64,000 nucleotides of DNA from Nautilus pompilius. Lineage: Eukaryota; Mollusca; Cephalopoda; Nautilida; Nautilidae. Below, piece by piece: positions 1 through 12,400 of this stretch. Location: contig JACATO010002450.1 of assembly GCA_018389105.1 (NCBI GenBank), positions 1,062,501-1,126,500 of the forward strand, given 5' to 3'. Numbering within the stretch: position 1 is the stretch's first letter; every line of letters starts with the position of its first letter. Position numbers and translations under genes: made by a program. The notes under the pieces are model-generated. The model was not told where the DNA came from. It was given only the letters and a program-made list of their open reading frames with translations, and did not search any database.

Positions 1-1345
1 TCCAGTAAATTATTGTAACCCTTGTTGATGATGGACTTCATCTTGTTCAAGCCTGAAGCAACATCATGGATGGACTTGAACCTGCCTGGAAAGTCCTTGT
101 TCTTCTATTTCCCATAATCATTTTCTTCAGAGTCAAGCTCACTTTTCTTATTTAGTCTACAATGAAGATATTATATCTGACGATGCACCACTGTTGGTAG
201 TAGCAAAAGAAGAGTCCAATGGCTACAAATTCTGCATTGTCCTCCCCTTCTATTTCAGCTAGCATACCAGTTTATGAAAGTAGATGGCTTCAAGCAAGAT
301 TATTTGTTTGAGCATCTCTGGACCAGTCAAATCCTTGTTTGTACCCAGTTTATTCAGGACAGCAGTCAGCTGCCTCTTTTTGAATTTAAGTTTAATTTTG
401 AATCATGTCTTGATCCATGGACTGCAGTTTAATGTTCTCCAATGGTAGGTGAGGATATCAAGCATCAACAGGATTTTTTGTTGCTAGTGGCCCATCTTCA
501 TGTCAATCTTTTCCAAGCAAAGCTCAAAAGCATTGCTATCATCCAAACTTTCTCGTTCACATAAGTTTTTACTGGTAGATTCTTGTGGTCAATTTTGTCA
601 AAGCAGTGAGGCTTGATAGAATTCCCTGTGAGAGGCTTTTCTTTTCTCTCCATGTGTGTTGGCACATAACTTCACTGTTATCTTCTCATTTGAATGCCAT
701 CAGCCTCTTTCAAGTACAATGTAGTGTTGTCTTCAAAGGTTTTGAAAAAAAAAAAAGCCTAATTTTATCCAAATTGTAAATGTCCCAAGAATTATAACCA
801 GCACAAAGCTCTGGAAGTTTCAACTTCCACATATACACAGTGGTGCTATTTGCTACACCACTTTCCCCTGGCATTTTACTGAAAACAATGTTATGCCATC
901 AGCCAAAAGCTTCAAACTCATGCCTGAAGCTTTGAAGCCAGGAAATCATCAAAGCCTTCTGTTAAAGCATGAGTCACTAATGGAAAACATCTTGGCAATT
1001 CTGCCTTTGAACCATTCATAAAGAATTGCGTTGATTTCCTCATTCTTAGTCATCGTCGTCTTTATTTTTTGATCCAGAGGAATAGTGGTCTTAAATTCAT
1101 AGTACCAGTTCTATTTGTGCTTGAGAATGTTGAATTTGAGACTTCCCACAAAGTGTCATTTTTGTAGATTTAGCCTCCCAGCAATGGTATTTGTGCTCAG
1201 CCATTTGTTTCTGCTTATCACCAGTTTTTTTTCTCTCAAGACAAAACTGATGTTAAACAAGATTGCCAAAATTCACAGAGTCATAACTGCAGTTTATGCA
1301 GCAGTAGAACAGAAAGTGGTAAATACGAGTGCTTATTTCAAGAAT
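1..1345 (-). mobile_element. pogo/Tigger-type DNA transposon relic, runs off left edge
   Basis: Minus-strand translation gives a broken Tigger-like transposase. An N-terminal HTH region covers about 1340-1020. It is followed by KLPELCAGYNSWDIYNLD, RITVKLCANTHGEKRKPL, a KPHCFDK block, LPV-TYVNEKVWM, ILLMLDIL and LQSMDQDMIQN. These match the order of the pogo/Tigger DDE domain (DETGLFF, LLCAN-xGxKLPL, LPVDY-NKKAWM, LLLVDN, PMDQGVI). All three catalytic Asp codons can be traced, but the Glu and Thr of the DETG motif are changed to Lys and Ile, and the segment between the second and third Asp is shortened (their codons are only about 44 nt apart). Several stops and frame changes make it non-functional. 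The element's far end lies before base 1. By its decay it is old. Confidence 0.85.
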
Positions 1346-4300
1346 TTCAATCAACATTTTTTTTTTTGAAATTTATTTATTGATTTGGCAACCAAAAAAT
1401 TTGAAAAATATTTTTTGGTCGAAATAAATTTTGTTGATGCAACTGCAACAAAATATAATTAATGTGAATAAGATTACTTGTGTATCGCATCATGCAATCT
1501 AATTGGCCAACTGATTTAAAGAATGATCTGCGGAAACTTTGAGTACGTGTACATTGTTTACATGTTTGAAGTCTTTTGTATAGAGATGACACACTTGTAT
1601 TTTTATAAGAAAATTGTAGGTTTTAGACTGTTTAAAGTATCATTTTGGTGATTGATTTTGCATTTTAGGAAAACAGTTGCACTTGTGTACAGTAACAGAG
1701 ATGTTAGGAAAGCAATTTATGTGGCTGCTGCGTACAAGGTTATTTTACCTGAATTTATGCTGTGAGAAAGTTTTGTGTTGCTGATATGAGCAAGTAATCA
1801 TTCTGTAGAGTTGGCCACTATGACAAGTTTGACTGTAGTATCAATCAATTAATTAATAGCTGATCTATTCTGTCACTTACAAAATTATAAATAAAATATA
1901 CATAAATTATCCACTGCTTATATTCATTGTATTTTAGCAAAATTTTTAATTAGAGTTACTACACAAAAAAATACTTTGAAATCTGTATTAAAACCAATTA
2001 GAGTTTAGCATCTTGCTAGATAAAGACAATGTAACAAATTGCAATAAAATGTAAAATCATTAAAAACTAATCTGCTGCAGCATAATTAAATATATGAATA
2101 AGTTAAAGTGAAAAGTTATAGGAAGCATGACAATGAATAAAAATTGTATACAAATTAAGTTTTCAAGTAAAAATGATTAAAAATAAAGACAAAAGTTAAA
2201 TTGTAGCAACTGAAAATATGAGTACTAAGAATTGTAAAGATGTGCTAATGTTTGTTTGAATCAAATGCTATTAATATAAGAAAAAAATGTATATTCCTTG
2301 TGTAATTCAGGATTAAAACAGGTGTAGCAAAAAGTAAGTTACTATTAATTCTTTATTTTATTTGAGATAAAAATAGAGAAAGAAATTTAAAAATATTCTT
2401 ACTGATTCTAAATAGTGTGTAAATAATTAAAAAAAAAAAAAGAGCATACTTCATTCAAATCACCTCCTTCCAAAATGTTAATTTCAGATACATGAATATT
2501 TAAAGGCCATATTCCAATTTAAATTTATTAGTACTAGCAAAGGTACCCTGCACTGCATGAGAAAAAATGCCTTTAGGCCCAGATTCTGAAATACCTCCAC
2601 CCAAAATTGAGGGCCGCTAGGTTTTATGGTTCGGCTGTGAAAGTTACAAGCACAAACACTTGAAAATATGTATTAGATCACAATATATCTTTAATACTAC
2701 AAAAATCAGTGACATCCAGACTAAGTACTAATTCTGAAAATGAATCAGCCACAATCACAATAAAATCTAATGGCATAAATTACTTATTATCCAAGGCCTT
2801 TTCTAATTTATGATATGAACTTTATTTGCTTTTTTATTTCAAAATGTGCAAGAAAACTTAAAACCAACCTATTACATACTTAAAGTTTGGATATTTGTAA
2901 ATTCATTTTAATTTACAAATTTTTGGTGATCTACAAAAATGCAGTCACAAAATAATTACATAAAAAATACTTTAAAAGTATTTTTTATTTACATTTTTCT
3001 TTGATTACTAAAATAAATTTTTAGTAAATGATGAGTTTTCCTGAAAATTAAACATTGCTATAATTTGGTTTATTTTGATCTTTTTAATATCCCTTTAATA
3101 CTATAATTAATCTTCAATAAATGATGCATTAGAAAGTTTGTTTTATAAGTAATAACAAATCAGAGTAAAAGCAGAATTTAATTCCAATATAAGAGATAAT
3201 ATTTTTTTTGAAAATGTATACGCTATATGAAATATTAATAGTAATTAATTTTAGAATAATGATGAGTCCACAATGTATTTAAGAAAACTTATCAAATAGA
3301 ATTTCTTTAACTGTTTTAAAATCTAATATTTAAAGTTAGATTTCTAGGATAAAATAAACTGATTTTGTTCTTTTTTTAAAGAGAACGTGATTAAAATGAA
3401 GACATTATAAAATTCATAATTCATAGTGGAATCAATGTGTCTTTTTCAGTGTTTAATGTTTATTTTAATTTTTTATCATCTCACACTATAACAAGTCTGA
3501 TGCTTATTAAAAATGTGATGCAAATTTTTGTGGACTTAACCTGTGATAACCCACTTGCAAATGGGGCAGTGTTTCTAGTTCTGGTTGCCAGTCTAAGATT
3601 ACTTAGGTTATTTTCATGAATACGCTAAATAAGACACTATGCATTTTGAGGCTAGTTGATTGTGTAGACACTTACCACCACGCCTTAACTAGTTACCGAT
3701 TCTACAAGTGCCAAAAAGGATGAACATTTGGTTACAATTTTTATACACATGTATGAATTTAGTAGATTGCATGATAGAACTACAAAAATAATATATAGCA
3801 AAGTGGAAGATTTTCTCAAACTATTCATCGGTTACTTCTATAAACCACCAAATCTTTAAAAAACAAACAAACAAAATAATCTTGTTTAATACTGAAATTC
3901 AAGTTATCACTATTTTATTTCAATTCATAATTCTTTTTAAGTGCATGTGCACAATTCATTCTTAATAGCCAGCCTGTCTTTGTTGACAGGTTAAACATAG
4001 CCATAACATCCATATATTATATATTGCAAGCAAAATGACAGAGAAAGGCAATCAACTTGTTGAGTTGGTACTAGAATGTGAAACTAATAAATCAAGCCCA
4101 AAAGAACATAATAATAATGTCATTCCAATACAGTTTTGTAAGAAAAGAATTTATTTGGCTGATAATGTTTTCATCAAAAGATAAGTTTTACTGTACACTT
4201 TACAGTTTTAAAGCCACAATTAAAAAAACAAATGAATTTATTTGACATCTCAGTAAAAAACAGACACTCATTCACACACACAATATTTAGTCTCCATAAT

Positions 4301-5977
4301 TTATTTCTTTAATTTGATCTAAGCTAACAATTGAACCAATTAGAAAATAAATTTATAAATAATAGTTTTTTTTTTAAAAAGCAAAGGAACAATCCTCCGC
4401 ACAACAAAGTTAAATCAGTATAAAGCTTGTCCAAGGAATGTAACCACAGAATATTGTAAGTATTTGTATGCTATATGATGTAAAACCCAGATACTAGATA
4501 AGTCATCTGGTAGTATTTATTTTTCCTCTGTGTAACCATTATCTGCACCATTGGTAATGTTGATTTTTATGATTAAATTCAAGCAATTCTGAAAATTGTA
4601 ACTGTTGTTAAAATCTTTTTTTTTTTAAATCTATTTATTAAAGTTTAATTTTTTTGCACCTACACTTGAGATTGCCAATGAGATAATTAAGGTATTTATA
4701 AACTGAAGATGAAAATATATATATTATCTTTAATCCATCCAATGAATGTAATGTCAATGAATATATTAATAGGCCCAGAAAAATGTGTGCAAAATACTAA
4801 CTCATTCCAACTAACATGCATGTCATATTATCAGTTTCCATAAAATTATTTTAAAAAAAAGAAAAGATTTCTTTAATAATACAGATCAGGCTACAAATAT
4901 CTTGGTTACAAACATGTAATTTAATGCATAAAAACTGATTAAAAATAAGCACTGAAGGAATTCTTTTTTTTAACAAGGTGACTACCAAGAGTGGTGATGT
5001 GCAAACAAAATTTAAATGGTTAGTAAAGATAACGTGGCCTAAAACTTACCATACTGAACATGTAAAAATTTGAAGTATCAATTAATCAAAAGTGTAGAAA
5101 CTACCACCATGTTTGGCTGTCAAACTTTGCAAAAATTGATGCTTTGAATCAAATAACATTAAAATAATTTATATTAATTACTGTGAGGCAATTTATTTTT
5201 GAGAAAAAAAATCCTTCAGGCCTTTTGCTTTAGTTCTCAACTCTTTTGTTCCTATGCTGATCAATTTTTTTATTCCTCTCAGTAAAATGTGTTTTTCTCT
5301 CAATCAATATGCATGTTGTGCTAATCAGTATATTGCATTCTTATAAAAACTGTAGTTAGAGAACCAAGACTGTAATCACTTTACTCCCAAATTTGCTTAT
5401 CATATATGAAAAAAATTTCTATATCCATTTCTATTGAGAAAGTAGATGAAATTAATTTTAATGATAGTTGAAGAACCAAAACAACAAAAATATACTTGGC
5501 AAAGTCACCTCACTTCAGTTACCATATTGTGTTAGGTGTTTGTCTTTCAACAAGGTTTAAGAAATGTAGCATAAAATTTTAAATGCATCATTAAATATGA
5601 CATCCTCCTAAAAATTCTACTTTGCTAGCAAAGAAACATTTGTTGTTTACACAAAAATTATAGTTATAACTAATTGTAAGGTCTTTTTATTACAAAATAT
5701 ATAAACTATTTCAGATTGGCTTACTGAGTGTGACACCAAAATGTTATACTTGCATGCAAGTGCTATGTTACATTAAATAAATTATTTTTGCTGCTGCCTA
5801 TAAATGAAAAGTTTAGTGGTAGGTTTCAGACTTTTTAGTGTCAATAAATTATCAAATAATCACAAAGCAGCAAATAATAGAAATTATAGAAAAACTAAAA
5901 ATCTCATGTGTAAAAACGAAATAGTCTTTAGCAAAGTTATGAGTTGATATAGTATATTGTGATTGATTGTCATGTAA
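1346..5977. other. AT-rich DNA, no gene seen
   Basis: Downstream of, or within a further intron of, the furin-like gene. It contains long A and T runs and short open frames (for example 1377-1592 minus and 3437-3619 plus) with low-complexity translations and no recognisable domain. I saw no splice-flanked conserved exon on either strand. Confidence 0.6.
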
Positions 5978-7140
5978 AGCATTCAGAAAGTGTCAAAAGT
6001 ATAGATAGTGATATCATTGTATTGTGGTAAATGTGGCAAATGCTATGACACCTAGGAAGGAAACATGTGAAAGGTATATAGAAATCAGAGTCTTAGCTAG
6101 TGAAAGCAACTCCATGCAGCAGATTGCAGCTTTACTTCATGTTTCTGAAGCTGTATGGAAGACTTTGAGGAAGTCACATGAAACTGGTATTGTTGACAAT
6201 AGATGTGGCTGAAAAAAAAAGCCGAAACTCTTCAAAAGTGAAATTAAATACTAAAAAGTGTTCTCCACTTGATAGAGAACAAGCAAATGTATATCTTGCA
6301 AATGACTTTGCTGCATGTACAGCTAAGCATTTCTTCAAGAACAGTAAGATACATGTTAACACGACGTGGTCTCAATCTTTTGTGTAACTCCTGAAAATCA
6401 TTGCTGAGAAGCAAGCAAGAAAACTACAAAACTGAGATGGGCAGCAGAAATGAAACTGTAGGATAACCAAATCTGAAAGAAAGTTCTATTTACAAATTAG
6501 TTAATTTTGAACTGTTTGGCTATAATTAACAGTAGATTCTTTGAAGGCGGACTGTGGAGTTGTATAAAAGTCAGTGTAAAACAATTACAGTGAAGCATGA
6601 GGGTACCATCATTACAAGTGTGGGGCTGCATAACAGTTAATGGTGTATGAGATTTGCATAAAATCAAAAGGTATTCTGACTGCCAAATCTCCTTGAATGA
6701 GGATTCATCTTGTAACATGATAAATGATTCCAAAAATACAGCCAATGTGGCGAAAAGCTATCTAGAATGTAAAGATGCTGATGGAAGACTCACAAAGATA
6801 CCTTGGCCTGCACAGAATCTTGATATGAACAGGATTAAGGCTGTATCAAGTAATATGGCTACTGAGAAAGTTAAATGGCAACCAAATACCATGGATGAAC
6901 TGTGGAAAGTGCTACAGGATATTTGGAACAGCATTCCATAGTCATACATTGTTAATCTATTTGGGAGCATGAAAACAAGATGACATGCTCTATATAAAGA
7001 AAAGAGATCACACATTGTACATATTCATTGTTTTTGTATATTTTCTGTAATGATGAATTGTGTATGTATTATATGTCTCTCAGTTGCAATCGTTTAATAT
7101 CTGTGAATATGCAGTGTTTCCATAATTATTTCCAATGCTG
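5978..7140 (+). mobile_element. Tc1/mariner (Tc1 clade) transposon relic
   Basis: Plus-strand remains of a Tc1-like transposase. An N-terminal HTH opens MTPRKETCERYIEIRVLASE and continues SMQQIAALLHVSEAVWKTLR. The C-terminal block runs NTANVAKSYLECKDADG, then PWPAQNLDMNRIKAV and ELWKVLQDIWNSIPYSYIVN. This matches Tc1 proteins in which the DD34E Glu lies in SPDLNPIE; here that Glu is Lys (NRIKAV). The middle of the gene is degraded across several frames. The right end (7111-7140) reads CAGTGTTTCCATAATTATTT and on to CAATGCTG. A weak inverted counterpart lies near 5978-6000, giving an element of about 1.16 kb. Boundaries are approximate on the left. Confidence 0.8.
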
Positions 7141-7291
7141 TTTATTACATAAATTGCAAGTAGCCAAATGGTATAACTTTAGAAATTAAAATACCTATCA
7201 AGATTTTCAAATAATCATATATAGAGATAAATGTATTCAAAGTGAAGTTTGCAGAGAACATATCATAATAAAGTAAAAATTATTCTGATAA

Positions 7292-9408
7292 CACTGATCA
7301 ACAAAGATTTTTTAATTACCCACAAATTACTATTTCTTATGTGCTTTTGCATGCTGAATCCAAATATGTTTCAAGAATTTGTCTGTATCCCAGGGCTGAG
7401 GGGAGTGGGAAACCCCCAACTTCTTCTCCTGGTTTGTATCTTTGTACTTATTTCTGTTTCCTGTCAATAAAAATATATCCATCGTACTTTCAGATCCTTA
7501 CCGTGCTGTGAGTAACACTCATCCACCATTATAATGTCGAGAAACTGTGTTGAATAGTCCGAATTCTTTCTGCTATATCTGCGGTAATGTGACATTCAAA
7601 TCCCAAAAATGTTCTCTCACATCTCTCATTAAACAATGCTATGAGCATTACTTTGGTTGTAAAGTGGGTGACCAGGATAAAAGTTGGGCGCCCCATATGT
7701 GTCGTTATCAATGTGTCACGTGTCACACACAATGGGCAAGAGGTTTATCCCGTATGACTTTTGCTGTTCCTATGGTTTGGAGAGAACCCAAAGATCACGC
7801 ATCGGATTGCTACATCTGTCTGACAGATATAAAGGGTATATCATCAAGAACCAAACATACTGTGAAGTATCCTAATTTACCATCTGCTATGAGGCCAGTA
7901 CCTCACAGTCTGGAATTACCTGTGTTAGAGCCTCCAAACAACATGACACCGAGTGACGATGAGTCTGTTGATGAGAAAGTACACCAAGTAGAGGATAATA
8001 TGGATCCAACATTCGAACCAAGCCATTCTTCAAATGAACAACATTTCATGACTCAAGAACTTAATGATCTCGTTTGTGATTTAAATTTGTCTAAGCAAAA
8101 AGCCGAATGTTTGGCCTCCGGGTTAAAAGGCTGGAATTATCTCCATAAGGATACTAAAGTTTGTTTTTATCGTCGTCGGCATGAAGTTTTTAAAGATTAT
8201 TTCTCTGTTGAAAATGGTGTGGTGTATTGTAATGCCATTTGTTCTGTAATGGAGGAACTCTGTCATGAATACAACACGGCGCTTGTTCATCGACTCATCA
8301 AAAGCAAGTACAAAAGCCGTTCTACTTCACAATGGCAATAAGTTCCCCTCTATTCCTGTGGCTCATGCAGCTGACATGAAGAAATCGTATGATAGCATGA
8401 AGCTTCTGTTGGAAAAAATCAAATATTGGGAATTGAAATGGAATATATGTGGTGACCTAAAATTTGTGGCATGGCTGCTTGGAATGCAACTTGGTTACAC
8501 CAAGTACTGCTGTTTCCTCTGCGAGTGGGACAGAAGAGACAAAAAAACATTATCAACAAAGTGTGGACACAACGAAAATCACTGACTCCATGGAAGATGA
8601 ATGTCATCAACCCTCCACTCATTGATCCTAAAAAAATTTATCTTCCTGCTTTGCATATTAAACCAGGGCTGATGAATAACTTTGTCAAAGCAATGGATAA
8701 AACTGGCCCTGGATTCACCTACATCATGAATAAGTTCCCCAAGATCAGTGATGCAAAAAAAAGAAAAAAAGAGGATATTTTTGTAGGAACCTAGATCAGG
8801 GAACTTACTCGTGATGAATATTTCAATGAACAGCTTAATGAATGTGAAAAAACTGCATGGCTGTCCCTTAAAATAATTTGCAGCAATTTTTGGGGAATCA
8901 CAAGGCAGAAAACTACCATGATGTTGTAGAACACTTGCTGAGTTCATACAAAGCTCTCAAGTGCAAAATGAGTCTAAAAATCCATTTAATAGACTTACTC
9001 CTTGATTTTTTCACTGAAAATCTCGGGGCAGGGGCAGTCAGTGATGAGCAGGGAGAACGATTCCATCAGGACATTATGGACATGGAAAGCAGTATCAGGG
9101 AAAGTGGAGCCCCTCCATGTTGGCAGACTATTGCTGAACACTAAAGAGGGATGTTCCACAGGCCAAATATAGGTGAAAAACATACATTGTACATTTTAAA
9201 ACTAACTTTGTACCTCTTCTAAGTGCAATAAAAGCCTATTTATGAATGTACTTTTGTACACTTATTGAAAAAATTGATTCCTCTGTAATTTGAAAACCAT
9301 ATGATATAGAAAAATTCTAAAAACAGATTTGAATTCAGCGTAAAAAGGTACTCTAAGAAAATATATTTTAGTTCGATTAAAAAAAAGGTTAAATTTTGTT
9401 GACCAGTG
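7292..9408 (+). mobile_element. CACTG-ended DNA transposon with TAA target duplication (CMC-like)
   Basis: The left end starts CACTGATCAACAAAG at 7292. The complement of the right end starts CACTGGTCAACAAAA at 9408. The inverted repeat runs on imperfectly into T-rich DNA for about 30 bp. TAA directly flanks both ends (7289-7291 and 9409-9411), consistent with a 3-bp target duplication. CACTR termini with 2-3-bp duplications are typical of EnSpm/CACTA, and Chapaev-type relatives are similar. The only gene inside is the broken transposase-like reading frame at 7547-9165. Total length is 2117 bp. Superfamily placement is an inference from termini plus the CxxC motif in the protein. Confidence 0.75.
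7547..9165 (+). pseudogene. Broken transposase-like gene with N-terminal zinc-binding region
   Basis: The first open frame (7547-8341, 264 codons) has a Cys/His-rich N-terminus (CYICGNVTF, YFGCKVGDQDKSWAPHMC, CVTCHTQWARG) followed by FAVPMVWREPKDH and an acidic linker. A -/+ shift near 8270 is needed to reach LFIDSSKASTKAVLLHNGNK, KWNICGDLKFVAWLLG and YTKYCCFLCEWDRR (8285-8550). Further frame changes lead to LTPWKMNVINPPLIDPKK, HIKPGLMNNFVKAMDKTG (8570-8794), a stop, and NHKAENYHDVVEHLLSSY to DEQGERFHQDIMDMES (8890-9100). I know this protein as a many-copy 'uncharacterized' family in arthropod and other invertebrate genomes. A DDE reading is plausible: Asp in FIDSS, Asp in CGDLK, CxxC in the insertion, Glu in QGERFHQD. 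At least three frame shifts and one stop make this copy dead. Confidence 0.75.
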
Positions 9409-9411
9409 TAA

Positions 9412-12400
9412 TTAGTGCTTTAAAAGAAACTTAGATTTTATTGATTATTTTCTCAACACCTGTATCAATTGTTTATTTAATTTAAAAAAAAAAAAGTTGT
9501 TACAAATTCAGTGAAAGCCCAGTTTTTAGTATAACTTATGGTGTTTTTTAAAATTTTTTCCTGGTTATAGATTATACTAGTATATGCAACACCAAATCAA
9601 CCTCAAGAAATTATTGTAGGCATCTGATTTTACCAAACTTGTCAAACAAACTCTTCTTTATGAAAAGTAAGCTTTATAATCATTCAGCTTCAAAGAAGAC
9701 AGTACAGGTTGTTTTTTTTTTAAATTAAAAAAAAAACAAAAAAAGCAGACTGTTAGTACATGAGAAATAAAAAAAAACATGTTCATCACATATTAAAAAG
9801 AAATTGTCATCTTATTCTTTTACTTCAGGAATAACTGTGAAACCTCTTAACATTGTTTTTGTTTCCTTCGAAAGCCAAATATTTGCGATCAAACGTGTAA
9901 AAGACTCCAAAAAATGTTAAATGTAACCCTGATATTTACTGTCATATCATGTAGCTGGAAACAATTTCACATCAGTTAAAAACCACATCCTTTAATTATT
10001 AGAGTCTCTTAAGCTGAAAGTTTGTTTGTAAGAGTGATTAATTCAAATCTGGGCATTCTACATATGCAAACTGTAAATCAAAACAGTTTTTCTCCATAAC
10101 TTATGGGTTTTTTTAATCCCTGTTTAAAGATTATACTAGTAATATGCAATGCCAAAATGATTTCAGAAAATTATTAAATTAACATACTGCAATAACAACT
10201 GGTTACCAAATTATTATAGATGGGCACTGTACAAACAATTTGATTAACCCAAGCATGTTTTATTTTAAAGTTTACACTCAATAATACAATCTTTTTTCCG
10301 TGTTTATTCACAGTACTACTTAACTTCTCTAATACAATTCAATTGTAATTTCTAACAAGAATGTATATTTCCAATACTTAAACATCTGAAACTACTAACA
10401 TTGTAATTATTTACTATAAAAGAACTCTTATCTGCAGTTTTAGAAAGCTAGATAATATTTTCTTTAGCTTTTTAACTTTTTTTGCCTTATTACAGACAGT
10501 AATAAAATTTGAAGACAAGTATACGCTAGTACTGCTTTCAAAATATTGCTGCTGAAATTCTTATCACACATCTAGAAACTTGTTTCTGAAACATTTCTTC
10601 AATAAACAGCATTGATGTGAAAATATAGTAACAATTTGTGAATGTTACTGAACAAAAGTAAAGAAATTTATGTTTGGATCTACAAAGAATCATAAATCAA
10701 GTTGTCCAAATAGCCTTCAACAATCTCATGTAAAAGCTGAATCTGAGAGACTTTTATAATTATTCTAATTTTGTATGGATGGGCACAGGACTGTTCGAAC
10801 AGCTCCTGAATCTTGCTAAACCACTGATATTACCAAAGAGGGAGACCAGATTTTGACAAGCCATTCCTATAAAAGAGACTGGCAATGATCCTATGGTATT
10901 TAGCTACTGCTGTTATGCCTATTACTATAATCTATTGATTTTGAGTGTTAACAACAGGCAAAGTCATTAAATATATTTATGTATATATATATTTAGTTAT
11001 ACTGTTACAATTTAATGAAATCTGCTCACACAAAGAATGCTGTGAATACTTTTGGCAAATTTTAGTGTGCAATATTTACTATTTCTTAGTTTAAATTAAT
11101 CTTATTTGTAATAAATAAACTGATGGAGAGTACTAATATAACAAAAAAAAAAATAATAAAATTTTACTCATAAAACATTGTAGTATAGTTTTTCAAGGCA
11201 GCAAAAATTATAAAATTACACACATCCTGTATTATTATGAATAATACTGATTTAAATCATCAAATGAACGATATTTCTTTTGTAGACTAATAGGTCAAAC
11301 TGACAAATGTTTTTTTTTTTTTTTGGAATAGTTACTTGGGATGTTCAGCCTGCTATCATCATGGTGATGTTCTTTCAGCCAGGTTTCATTTAAAATTCCT
11401 AGTATTATCATTTGGCTAATGTATTTCACAGATGAATAGAAAACAAAACTATTTTATATAACTGATTTATTATAAAGTTATTTTCAATCATAACGCCTAT
11501 GATAAATGTTAAGATAACTAAAATAGCAAATTTTATTTCTACATTTTTAGTAAAAGTTAAGCAGCAACAATTTTTTAGATATGATTATTTCTATACTCAA
11601 ACTGCAATAAAATGAAAGAAGCCTATTCCTATACTGATGCATATGTATAAATTATGGATAATTATACCAAGTATTGCTTGGTTTGATCACATAATAAATA
11701 TAATTCCATACTCATTAGAAATATATGAAACAGTTGATAAAAAAAAATTACGAACATTTACTTTTTATTTTCTTCTGGTTGCTATATAGATTAGAAAAGA
11801 TTCATTTAAACAAAAAAGCCTGAAACTAATAATGTCATCATATTTCAAATAATGTGTAAAATCATCTACAAAGTTAAAATCTGATGACTAAAGAGGATAT
11901 TCTAAGTGCTAAATCGCATGTAGAAAGACAAATAAGTTATTTCCTGTTCAAAGTTGATGTGAATAATATCAAGAGAGACTTTTTTTTAATACCTTTGACA
12001 TAGTTTTATGCTGCAGTGATACCAAGAAAATTCTTGTTTGTATAGAGATGTTGTAGCTTTATCTATAGAAACCCATCTTTGAGAAATGCATCATAGACAA
12101 AATCTGTTCCTGAAATGCTTGACATTACATTGTTTGCACCCAGTTCAAATTATCTACTATTTGCAACAGAAAAAAGAAATGCAAAGTATACCTCAAAACA
12201 AAGCTTACATAAAAATCTAGCCAAGTTTAAGCTTAGATTCCCTCAGCATGACTCAATCTTTCAAATACTGGACACTTGGCTGAAATACCTTGTTTGCTAT
12301 TTTTTATTGATTTTAGTAATGGTTATTCCATGGATATCATAGTTTATTTAAACTCTTCATAGAAGCTCTAACACTAGACTTCATCCAATACTGAAATGGA

